A stretch of 64,000 bases of DNA. Origin: Streptomyces exfoliatus (GTDB taxonomy: Bacteria > Actinomycetota > Actinomycetes > Streptomycetales > Streptomycetaceae). The stretch lies in assembly GCF_000725545.1 (NCBI RefSeq), contig NZ_JNZP01000006.1:1-64000 (forward strand). Direction: 5' to 3'. The position numbers and the translations under genes were made by a program. This document shows, in pieces, positions 43,268 through 50,520 of this stretch (positions within the stretch are counted from its first letter, which is position 1; every line of letters starts with the position of its first letter). Below the pieces are notes generated by a model. The model saw nothing but the letters and a program-made list of their open reading frames with translations. It searched no databases and was not told the DNA's origin.

Positions 43268-44327
43268 GGTTCTCCCCTTCCAGGACGGCGACGAGGTTCT
43301 GCTGCAGGCAGGGTCCCGAGGTGGCATGCGCGAGGGCGCGGTCGGAGTCGCCGCGGTGGACGCGGGCGGCGGCCTCACCGAGCCGGATGAGACCCGCGGC
43401 CATGACGGGGTTGGCGGCGAGGGCGCCGCCGGAGGGATTGATCCGGACGGTGTCGTCGAGGCCGAGGGCCTTGGCGAGGACGACTTCCTGGGAGGTGAAG
43501 GGCGCGTGGAGTTCGGCGGTGTCGACGGGCCTCTCGAAGGCTCCGGCGCGTTCGGCGGCGAGCCGGGTGGAGGGCGAGTCGGTGAGGTCGCGGACGCCGA
43601 GCGAGTGGGCCTCGATCCGGTGGTCCATGCCCCGGATCCAGGCGGGCCTGGCGCACAGCTCGCGGGCCCGGTCCCCCGCGGCGAGGATCACGGCGGCGGC
43701 CCCGTCGCCGATGGGCGGGCAGTCGCCGGTGCGGAGCGGCCGCACCACGTACTCGCCCTGGGGGCGGGCGCCGGGCAGCTGGGCGTGCGGGTTCGCCGCC
43801 GCGTCGGCGCGGCTCCGGCCGGCGATGGCGGCGAGGGCGGGTTCGTCGGTGTCGCCCGCGTCGACGAGCGCCTGTGCCTGGAGGGCGGCGAGGGCGACGG
43901 AGTCCGGCCAGAGCGGGGCGAGGTAGTAGGGGTCGAGCTGGCGGGTGAGGACGTCGCGGACGGAGCCCGGCGAGGACTTGCCGTAGGCGTAGACGAGGGC
44001 GGTGTCGGCCTCGCCCGTGAGGAGCTTCACCCAGGCCTCGTACAGCGCCCAGGCGCCGTCGGTCTCGACGTGCGACTCGGAGATCGGGGGCCAGGCACCG
44101 ACGCCGTCGAGGGCCATGGTGAAGGAGAAGGCACGGCCGGCGAGGTAGTCGGAGGAACCCGAACAGGTGAAGCCGATGTCGGAGGTCCTGAGCCCGGTCT
44201 GCCGGAGCACCTCGTGGAGGACGGGCATGACCATCTCGACCTCGGAGAGGTCGTCGGTGCGTCGGCGGTGATCACTCTGGGCGAAGGCGACGATCGCCAC
44301 CTCGCGGCCGGGCCGGTGCGGCGTCAC
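43260..44327 (-). CDS. Thiolase-domain protein (Ltp4-like)
   Basis: 355 residues. Opening GREVAIVAFAQSDHRRRTDDLSEVEMVMPVLHEVLRQTGL and the block GFTCSGSSDYLAGRAFSFTMALDGVGAWPPISESHVETDGAWALYEAWVKL are characteristic of the SCP-x/Ltp4 group. The later PPIGDGAAAVILA, INPSGGALAANPVMAAGLIRLGEAA and HATSGPCLQQN loops complete the thiolase fold. GTG start overlaps the DUF35 stop by four bases (GTGA), so it is strictly coupled. It likely works as a complex with the downstream Ltp and DUF35 proteins on a CoA thioester. Confidence 0.82.
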   Translation of the reverse strand: MTPHRPGREVAIVAFAQSDHRRRTDDLSEVEMVMPVLHEVLRQTGLRTSDIGFTCSGSSDYLAGRAFSFTMALDGVGAWPPISESHVETDGAWALYEAWVKLLTGEADTALVYAYGKSSPGSVRDVLTRQLDPYYLAPLWPDSVALAALQAQALVDAGDTDEPALAAIAGRSRADAAANPHAQLPGARPQGEYVVRPLRTGDCPPIGDGAAAVILAAGDRARELCARPAWIRGMDHRIEAHSLGVRDLTDSPSTRLAAERAGAFERPVDTAELHAPFTSQEVVLAKALGLDDTVRINPSGGALAANPVMAAGLIRLGEAAARVHRGDSDRALAHATSGPCLQQNLVAVLEGENRA

Positions 44328-45292
44328 AGCAGCTCCTTGTAGGTGTCGTAGTCGGCGTCGGGTTCGCCGGCGGGCCGGTAGTGGTCGGGGTAGCGGCCGT
44401 CCTCGCTCCACACGGGCTCGACGCGCAGGCCCATCCGGACCTGGTCGTAGGGAATGCCGGCGATGCGGCCGTGGAGGGCGAGTCCCGCGCCGTCGAGGGC
44501 GATGTGGGCGTAGACGTACGGGACCTCGATCTCGGCGTTGCGGGCCTTGATGTTGACGATGCAGAAGGTGGTGACGGTGCCCCGGGGGCCGACCTCGACC
44601 TGGTCGGTGGTCGCGACGCCGCAGGTGGGGCAGGCGCCACGGGGCGGGACGTACACCTTGGCGCAGGACGGGCAGCGTTCGCCGACGGTGCGGCGCTCGG
44701 CAAGCGCGTGCAGGTAGCGGGTCTGGGCGCGGCCGGGGCTGTAGGTGTAGTCGAGGCGGGCGGGGGCGACGATGCCGGTGACGGCGTTCTCGAACGCGGC
44801 GGTGTGGGGGGTGGGTTCGGGCCCGGGGCCGTTGTCGCCGGCATCGCTGTCGTACGGCTCGAAGCAGGCGATGTCCGTGATGGCGCCGGACCGTTCGGTG
44901 GCCCAGCGGATCCGGACCCGCAGTCCGGTGCGGACGGCTTCGGGGCCGGGTGCGTCGAGGGCGTGCAGGAGGGCGGTGTCGGCGCCGTCGAGGCGGACGA
45001 GGACCCAGGCGAAGGGCGTCGTCAGGGGCTGGCCGCGGCGGGGCTCGGGGTTCCAGGCCCAGGTGGTGACGGTGCCGGTGGCGCCGACCTCGACGAGGTC
45101 GCGGAGCTCGGCGGCGGTGGCGGGGTCGTACTCGACGGGCGGGACGAGCACCTCGCCCGCCTGGGTGCGGACGCCGAGCACGGTCCGCTCGCGCAGTCCG
45201 GTGAGGAACGCGGACTGGACGGGGCCGAGGGAGCGGGTGAAGGGGAACTCGACGACGAGGGGGGCGGAGAGGGTCTCGGGGGGTGGCGTCAT
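44324..45292 (-). CDS. DUF35 OB-fold/zinc-ribbon protein, double domain
   Basis: 322 residues. Two OB-type halves: residues about 35-130 lack the ribbon, while the second half begins with a rubredoxin-like zinc ribbon (GERCPSCAKVYVPPRGACPTCG) followed by an OB fold (GTVTTFCIVNIK...). In steroid catabolism DUF35 proteins bind thiolase-like Ltp partners and shape an aldolase active site. The two-domain layout corresponds to Rv3521. It heads the tightly overlapping trio DUF35-thiolase-Ltp, 160 bp downstream of the crotonase gene. Confidence 0.85.
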   Translation of the reverse strand: MTPPPETLSAPLVVEFPFTRSLGPVQSAFLTGLRERTVLGVRTQAGEVLVPPVEYDPATAAELRDLVEVGATGTVTTWAWNPEPRRGQPLTTPFAWVLVRLDGADTALLHALDAPGPEAVRTGLRVRIRWATERSGAITDIACFEPYDSDAGDNGPGPEPTPHTAAFENAVTGIVAPARLDYTYSPGRAQTRYLHALAERRTVGERCPSCAKVYVPPRGACPTCGVATTDQVEVGPRGTVTTFCIVNIKARNAEIEVPYVYAHIALDGAGLALHGRIAGIPYDQVRMGLRVEPVWSEDGRYPDHYRPAGEPDADYDTYKELL

Positions 45293-45360
45293 GAGGTGCG
45301 GCTCCTTGGTCGGCGGGCGGTGGGTGTGGGTTCGGATGGGGGGCCGCTGCGCGGGGCCAC

Positions 45361-45441
45361 TTCCCCACCCCGCCCCTTCCGCGTTCGAGGCGCGGGAGTC
45401 CGGGGGCAGGGCCCACGGATTCGGGAAGGGGCGGGGTGGGG
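45361..45441. repeat. Long G/C-tract hairpin between crotonase and DUF35 genes
   Basis: The 18 bases ending at 45380 (core CCCCACCCCGCCCCTTCC) are an exact inverted copy of 45424-45441. The 43-base loop contains its own small dyad. It may attenuate or process the crotonase transcript before the DUF35-Ltp genes. Confidence 0.65.
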
Positions 45442-45451
45442 TGGGGAAAGG

Positions 45452-46252
45452 TCACTCCCGCCGGTACACCGCCGCCCGCTTCTCCGCGAACGCCCGCGCG
45501 CCCTCCTTCGCGTCCGCCGTGTCGAAGATCGGCCAGCCCCGCTTCAGTTCGGCCGCGAGGCCCTCCGTCTCCGTCATCTCCGCCGTCTCGTAGACGGACG
45601 CCTTCACCGCCTCGACAGCCAGCGGCCCGCACGCGTTGATCCGCTCGGCGATGTCGAGGGCGGTGTCCAAGGCGGTGCCGTCGGGGACGACCCGTCCGAC
45701 GAGGCCGATGCGGGCGGCTTCCTCGGCGGTGTACGGGCGGCCGGTGAGCAGCATTTCGAGGGCGTGGGTGCGGGCGATCTGGCGGGGCAGCCGGACGGTG
45801 GAGCCGCCGATGGGGAAGAGGCCGCGCCGGACCTCGAAGAGGCCGAAGGTGGCGGAGGCGGCCGCGACCCTGATGTCGGTGCCCTGGAGGATCTCGGTGC
45901 CGCCGGCGACGCAGTACCCCTCGACGGCGGCGATGACGGGTTTGCGGGGGCGGTGGTGGCGCAGCATCGCCTTCCAGTGCAGGTCGGGGTCGGCCTTCAG
46001 CCGGCCCCGGTGCTCCTCGCCCTCCATGCCCTTTCCGGCCAGGGCCTTGAGGTCCATGCCGGCGCAGAAGGAGCCGCCCGCGCCGGTCAGGACGACCGAG
46101 CGGACGCCGTCGTCGGCGTCGGCCTCCAGCCAGCCGTCGTAGAGGCCGACGAGCATCGGCAGCGAGAGGGCGTTCTTGGCCTCGGGCCGGTTCAAGGTGA
46201 GGACGAGCGTGGCGCCTTCGCGCCGCACGTCGAGGTGTTCGGTGCCACCCAT
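45452..46252 (-). CDS. Enoyl-CoA hydratase/isomerase family protein (EchA19-like)
   Basis: 266 residues of the crotonase family. LTLNRPEAKNALSLPMLVGLYDGW, oxyanion-hole blocks GAGGSFCAGMDLKAL and AAVEGYCVAGGTEILQGTDIRVAAASATFGLFEVRRGLFPIGG are intact, with Glu residues placed for hydration. ATG at 46252 has GGGAG six bases upstream. It is divergent from a FadD19-type ligase, as echA19 is from fadD19 in M. tuberculosis. A KstR-type operator match lies 22 bases upstream. It would hydrate an enoyl-CoA of a sterol side chain or related substrate. Confidence 0.88.
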   Translation of the reverse strand: MGGTEHLDVRREGATLVLTLNRPEAKNALSLPMLVGLYDGWLEADADDGVRSVVLTGAGGSFCAGMDLKALAGKGMEGEEHRGRLKADPDLHWKAMLRHHRPRKPVIAAVEGYCVAGGTEILQGTDIRVAAASATFGLFEVRRGLFPIGGSTVRLPRQIARTHALEMLLTGRPYTAEEAARIGLVGRVVPDGTALDTALDIAERINACGPLAVEAVKASVYETAEMTETEGLAAELKRGWPIFDTADAKEGARAFAEKRAAVYRRE

Positions 46253-46274
46253 GGGGGTCTCCCGTCTCCAGTTC

Positions 46275-46288
46275 TGGAACAGGTTGCA
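46275..46288. promoter_or_regulatory. KstR-type operator TGGAACAGGTTGCA
   Basis: Matches the mycobacterial KstR consensus TNNAACNNGTTNNA at every fixed position. It lies in the 184-bp divergent region, 22 bases from the crotonase ATG and 148 from the ligase GTG. With about 73% GC a chance match in so short a region is very unlikely by a simple base-frequency estimate. No kstR gene is in the window. Confidence 0.6.
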
Positions 46289-46315
46289 GGAGTGCGGGAT
46301 CCAGTTCAAGGGTTT

Positions 46316-46332
46316 TCTGACACTCAGTCAGA
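46316..46332. promoter_or_regulatory. Dyad TCTGAC-ACTCA-GTCAGA
   Basis: Perfect 6-bp arms with a five-base centre, 17 bp in all, in the same divergent promoter. The size and form fit a TetR-family operator distinct from the KstR-type site. Confidence 0.5.
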
Positions 46333-46436
46333 TTCTTCTGCGCACCCCCTTCCCCCCGTCGCCGGTCGGCGCTCTAATGACCGCCGAGTCACTGAGCACC
46401 CGTACGAGTCAGCGCGAACCGGGGTCAGGAGGAACG

Positions 46437-48074
46437 GTGGAGTACAACCTTGCCGACCTGTTCGAATCGGTCGTCGACGTGGTTCCCGACCGCGAGGCGC
46501 TGGTGTACGTCGACCATCCCGGCACGGGCGCGGAACGACGGCTCACCTACGCCCAGCTGGACGCCGCCGCCAACCGGATCGCCCACCACCTCACGGACGC
46601 GGGGATCCGGCCCGGCGAGCACCTCGGGCTGCACCTCTACAACGGGGTCGAGTACCTGCAGACCGTCCTCGCCTGCCTCAAGGCGCGGATCGTGCCGGTG
46701 AACGTGAACTACCGCTACGTCGAGGAGGAGTTGGTCTACCTCTACCGGGACGCCGACCTGGCCGCACTCGTCTTCGACGCCGAGTTCACCGACCGGGTCG
46801 CGGCGGCGCTGCCCCAGACGGAGAAGCTGCGGCACCTCGTACGGGTCGGAAAGCCGCCCGAGGGGGCGGGGCCGCTCGACTGCGTGCCGTACGCCGAGGC
46901 GGAGGCGTCCGGCTCACCGGAGCGGGGCTTCGGGCCCCGCTCGGCCGACGACCTCTTCATCATCTACACCGGCGGCACCACCGGGATGCCCAAGGGCGTC
47001 CTGTGGCGCCAGGAGGACCTGTTCTTCGCGGGGCTCTTCGGGGGCGATCCCTCGGGCGAACCGGTAAAACGGCCCGAGGAACTGTCCGAGCGGGTCGCGG
47101 CGGGCGGTGCGGGCCTCACGTTCTTCCCCGCGCCGCCCCTCATGCACGGCACCTCCACACTGACCGCGTTCATCGCCTTCCACTACGGCCAGCGAGTCGT
47201 CCTGCACCGCAAGTACGTCCCCGATGAAGTCCTGCGCACCCTGGAGAAGGAGAAGGTCTCCAGCATCTCCCTGGTCGGCGACGCGATGCTGCGCCCCCTG
47301 GTGGACGCGCTGCGCGGACCGCTCAAGGGCACGGACCTCTCCGCCCTCTTCAGCCTCTCCTCGTCCGGCGCGATCATGTCCGACACCGTCCGGTCCCAGC
47401 TCCAGGAGCTGATGCCGAACGTCCTGCTCCTCAACAACTTCGGTTCCACCGAGTCCGGTTCCAACGGCCGGGCGACCGACGACTCCGGCCCCGCCAAGGG
47501 CTTCCGGCTGCACGTCAACGAACGCACCCAGGTGGTCGATCCGGCGACCCGTGCCCCGGTCGCCCCCGGCGAGGTCGGCCGGCTCGCCCAGCGGGGCCAC
47601 GTGCCGCTCGGCTACTACAACGACCCCGCCAAGACGGCCGAGACCTTCTTCGAGCGGGACGGGGTGCGGTGGGTGCTCCTCGGGGACATGGCCACCGTCG
47701 ACGGGGAGGGCGTCGTCACCGTCCTCGGGCGCGGCTCCCAGTGCATCAACACGGGCGGCGAGAAGGTCTACCCGGAGGAGGTCGAGCAGGCCCTGAAGTC
47801 GCACCCCGACGTGTACGACGCGCTGGTGGCCGGAGTGCCCGACGCCCGCTGGGGCAACCACGTCGCCGCGGTCGTCCAGCTGCGCGCCGACGCCCCGCCG
47901 CTGGACCTGGAGTCCCTCCAGACCCACTGCCGCCCCCGCCTGGCCGGGTACAAGGTCCCCCGCCAGCTGGTCCTGACCGACCGCATCCAACGCTCCCCCA
48001 GCGGCAAGGCGGACTACCGCTGGGCCCGCTCGGTGGCGGTGGACGCGGACACGGAAGGCCGTACCGGGGCCTAG
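46437..48074 (+). CDS. Fatty-acid/steroid CoA ligase, FadD19-like
   Basis: 545 residues of the ANL superfamily. A typical FadD19-type start (MEYNLADLFESVVDVVPDREALVY) is followed by the P-loop YTGGTTGMPKGVLWRQEDLFFAGLFGGDP, NNFGSTESG, LGDMATVDGEG hinge region and C-terminal catalytic Lys in SPSGKADYRW. In mycobacteria FadD19 activates C26-type cholesterol side chains; substrate here is inferred from context. GTG at 46437 has an ideal AGGAGGAAC site. It overlaps the convergent hydrolase gene by four bases. Confidence 0.87.
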   Translation: MEYNLADLFESVVDVVPDREALVYVDHPGTGAERRLTYAQLDAAANRIAHHLTDAGIRPGEHLGLHLYNGVEYLQTVLACLKARIVPVNVNYRYVEEELVYLYRDADLAALVFDAEFTDRVAAALPQTEKLRHLVRVGKPPEGAGPLDCVPYAEAEASGSPERGFGPRSADDLFIIYTGGTTGMPKGVLWRQEDLFFAGLFGGDPSGEPVKRPEELSERVAAGGAGLTFFPAPPLMHGTSTLTAFIAFHYGQRVVLHRKYVPDEVLRTLEKEKVSSISLVGDAMLRPLVDALRGPLKGTDLSALFSLSSSGAIMSDTVRSQLQELMPNVLLLNNFGSTESGSNGRATDDSGPAKGFRLHVNERTQVVDPATRAPVAPGEVGRLAQRGHVPLGYYNDPAKTAETFFERDGVRWVLLGDMATVDGEGVVTVLGRGSQCINTGGEKVYPEEVEQALKSHPDVYDALVAGVPDARWGNHVAAVVQLRADAPPLDLESLQTHCRPRLAGYKVPRQLVLTDRIQRSPSGKADYRWARSVAVDADTEGRTGA

Positions 48075-49591
48075 AGCCCGAACTCCCGCACCGCCGCGAG
48101 GAACGCGCCGGGCCGGTCCGTGTGGAGGAGATGCCCCGCCTCGATGCCGGCGAGGCGGGCGTCGGGGATGTGCGCGGCCAGTGAGGACAGGTGGTCCTGG
48201 GGGACGTGACTGGACGGGCCGCCCGCGAGGACGAGGGTGGGGGCCGTGATCGCGGGGAGGTCCCCGCGCCAGGCGGGGTCGGGGGCGTTCAGCTGGGCGT
48301 CGGTGGACGGGACGATCTCCCAGTCGAAGCCGAGCGGACCCTCGGGGCGCTGGGCCGACGGGCGCGGCGGGTCGAGGGGGACGAAGGCCGGGGGCTCCTC
48401 CAGGACCAGCCGGCCGATCAGGTCGGGCTCCCGCTGGGCGAGCAGGCAGGCGGCCCCGGCGCCCATGGAGTGGGCGACGACCGTGGCGCCGGTGAGGCCG
48501 AGGGCCTTGAGGAAGCCGCCGAGTTCGTCGCGGAAGACGTCGAAGCCGTAGTGCCCGGGCCGGTCGCTGAGGCCGTGGCCGCGCAGGTCGACCGCGTACA
48601 CCCGGTGGTCGGTGGCGAGGTCCTCCGCGATGTGGGCCCAGGTGGTGCTGTTCTCGCCGCGCCCGTGGACCAGGACGACGGGCGGGGCGTCCTGGGAGCC
48701 CCGTACCCGATAGGCGAGGCGCACGCCGTCCACCGTGACCGTACGGACCTCCGGGTCGAGGAAGGCGACGACGGGGCGGACGAAGGCTTCCGCGTCGTCC
48801 ACCCAGGGGAAGTGTCCGGCACCGGGCAGGACGACCAACTCGGCGTGCGGGAAGTACGCGGCGGCCTCGGCCGCCTTGGCGGGGGTGGGACCCGCGTCGT
48901 ACTCCCCCGCCAGGACGAGGACCGGCGCGGTGAGCGCGGTGAGCGCGCGGCGGGTCGGCTCCGGGTCGTACGCGCCCTCGCCGTGGTAGGCGGAGGCGGC
49001 CTCCCAGCGCACCTGCCCCTGCGCCGCCGCGGCGTGCTCCTGGGCGGCTTCGTCCCATCGGCCGTAGCCGAAGGGCGCGACGATCTCCAGGACGTGCGGG
49101 AGCGGGGTGTCCGGGCCGATCGTGTCGAGCGCGGCCCTGGCCTCCGGGTACCAGGGCCGGTCCGCGAAGACCTCGACGGCCTTGTCCCACTCCTCGTCGG
49201 TGGTCTCGACGCCGACCGCGCGGCCCGCGGAGGTGACGAGGACGAGGGAGCGGATCCGCTCGGGGTACGCGGCGGCGTACAGGGTGGCCAGGTTCCCGGC
49301 GGCGGAGTGGCCGAGGAGGTCGATCCGTTCGAGACCGAGGTGGGCGCGGAGGGCCTCGACGTCGCCGACCTGCCGGTCGCAGCGGTAGGTGCCCGGGTCA
49401 GCGGGCTCGGCACTCGCCCCGGTGCCGCGGGCGTCGAGCAGGATCAGGGTCCGGTGGGCGGCGAGTCCGCCGAGGTCGCCGAAGTAGGCGGCGTCGCGCA
49501 TCGGCCCGCCCGCCAGGCACACCAGAGGTTCTCCCTCCCCGTGGATGCGGTAGGCGAGTTCGGTCCCGTCGTACGTCGTGAATTTCGGCAT
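48071..49591 (-). CDS. Tandem alpha/beta-hydrolase fusion
   Basis: 506 residues containing two complete hydrolase domains. Domain 1 (about 1-265) resembles proline iminopeptidases: GGPMRDAAYFGDLGGLAAHRTLILLDARGTGAS, nucleophile elbow LLGHSAAGNLA, final His in GAGHFPWVDD. Domain 2 (about 275-506) has VVLVHGRGENSTTWAHIAEDL, nucleophile elbow VVAHSMGAGAA and final His in EAGHLLHTDRP. Both triads look intact. The ATG at 49591 has GAGG upstream; a GTG at 49606 is an alternative. Fused tandem hydrolases of this sort are uncommon; each half could act on different esters or one may be structural. Confidence 0.85.
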   Translation of the reverse strand: MPKFTTYDGTELAYRIHGEGEPLVCLAGGPMRDAAYFGDLGGLAAHRTLILLDARGTGASAEPADPGTYRCDRQVGDVEALRAHLGLERIDLLGHSAAGNLATLYAAAYPERIRSLVLVTSAGRAVGVETTDEEWDKAVEVFADRPWYPEARAALDTIGPDTPLPHVLEIVAPFGYGRWDEAAQEHAAAAQGQVRWEAASAYHGEGAYDPEPTRRALTALTAPVLVLAGEYDAGPTPAKAAEAAAYFPHAELVVLPGAGHFPWVDDAEAFVRPVVAFLDPEVRTVTVDGVRLAYRVRGSQDAPPVVLVHGRGENSTTWAHIAEDLATDHRVYAVDLRGHGLSDRPGHYGFDVFRDELGGFLKALGLTGATVVAHSMGAGAACLLAQREPDLIGRLVLEEPPAFVPLDPPRPSAQRPEGPLGFDWEIVPSTDAQLNAPDPAWRGDLPAITAPTLVLAGGPSSHVPQDHLSSLAAHIPDARLAGIEAGHLLHTDRPGAFLAAVREFGL

Positions 49592-49694
49592 GCCGCCGAT
49601 CCTCACCGGCTCGGGACGATCTTCGCAATCGGTTTGTCCGGGAGCGCGATACGGTGGGCGGACCGTCCCCGATCAGCGAAGGAACCGTTCCATC

Positions 49695-50510
49695 GTGCCC
49701 GAGACCCGGCAAACCGCGCTGCGCGGCGACTGCGCGAACTGCTTCGGCCTGTGCTGTGTGGCGCTGCCCTTCGCGAAGTCGGCCGACTTCGCCGTGAACA
49801 AGGCCCCGGGCGAGCCCTGCCGGAACCTCCAGGAAGACTTCCGCTGCGGTGTCCACACCCGGCTGCGGACCATCGGTTTCCAGGGCTGCACGGTGTACGA
49901 CTGCTTCGGCGCCGGCCAGCAGGTCTCGCAGGTGACCTTCGGCGGGGTGTCCTGGCGCGAGGCGCCGGAGACCGCGAGCCGGATGTTCGACGTGTTCTAC
50001 GTGATGCGCCAGCTGCACGAGCTGCTGCGGTACCTCACGGAGGCGCTGGACCGGCCCGCGGCCCGGCCGGTCCACCCCGAGCTGCGGCTGACGCTCGCCC
50101 GGGTCGAGGAGTTCACCCGGGGTTCGGCGGACGCGCTGGAGCAGCTGCGTGTCCCCGAGGTGCGCGCCGACGTGAACCGGCTGCTGCTGCGGACGAGCGA
50201 GCTGGTCCGCGCCACGGCCGGCGGGAAGCCGAAGAGCCGGCGCGGAGCCGACCTGGTCGGCAAGCGGCTGCGCGGGGCGAAGCTGCGCGGCGCGGACCTG
50301 CGCGGCGCGCTCCTCATCGCCGCCGACCTCACGGGCGCGGACCTGTCCCTGGCCGATCTGATCGGCGCCGACCTGCGGGACGCCGATCTGTCGGGGGCCG
50401 ACCTCACGGGGGCCCTGTTCCTGACGCAGCCCCAGCTGAACGCGGCGCGCGGGGACGCCGCCACCCGCCTCCCGGAGGGTTTCGAGCGCCCCGCGCACTG
50501 GGCGTCCTGA
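49695..50510 (+). CDS. YkgJ-like Cys-rich domain fused to pentapeptide repeats
   Basis: 271 residues from GTG 49695 (GAAGGAA upstream). The N-terminal 75 residues have spaced Cys as in the YkgJ zinc/iron-binding family: CANCFGLCC, C in PGEPCRNL, FRCGVH, GFQGCTVYDC. A helical middle (about 95-175) precedes pentapeptide repeats (about 185-240; KLRGADLRGALLIAADLTGADLSLADLIGADL). Pentapeptide repeats form a right-handed beta-helix that in some proteins mimics DNA and protects gyrase; here the stretch is short. The joint role is unknown. Confidence 0.85.
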   Translation: MPETRQTALRGDCANCFGLCCVALPFAKSADFAVNKAPGEPCRNLQEDFRCGVHTRLRTIGFQGCTVYDCFGAGQQVSQVTFGGVSWREAPETASRMFDVFYVMRQLHELLRYLTEALDRPAARPVHPELRLTLARVEEFTRGSADALEQLRVPEVRADVNRLLLRTSELVRATAGGKPKSRRGADLVGKRLRGAKLRGADLRGALLIAADLTGADLSLADLIGADLRDADLSGADLTGALFLTQPQLNAARGDAATRLPEGFERPAHWAS

Positions 50511-50520
50511 CGGTCTCCTG

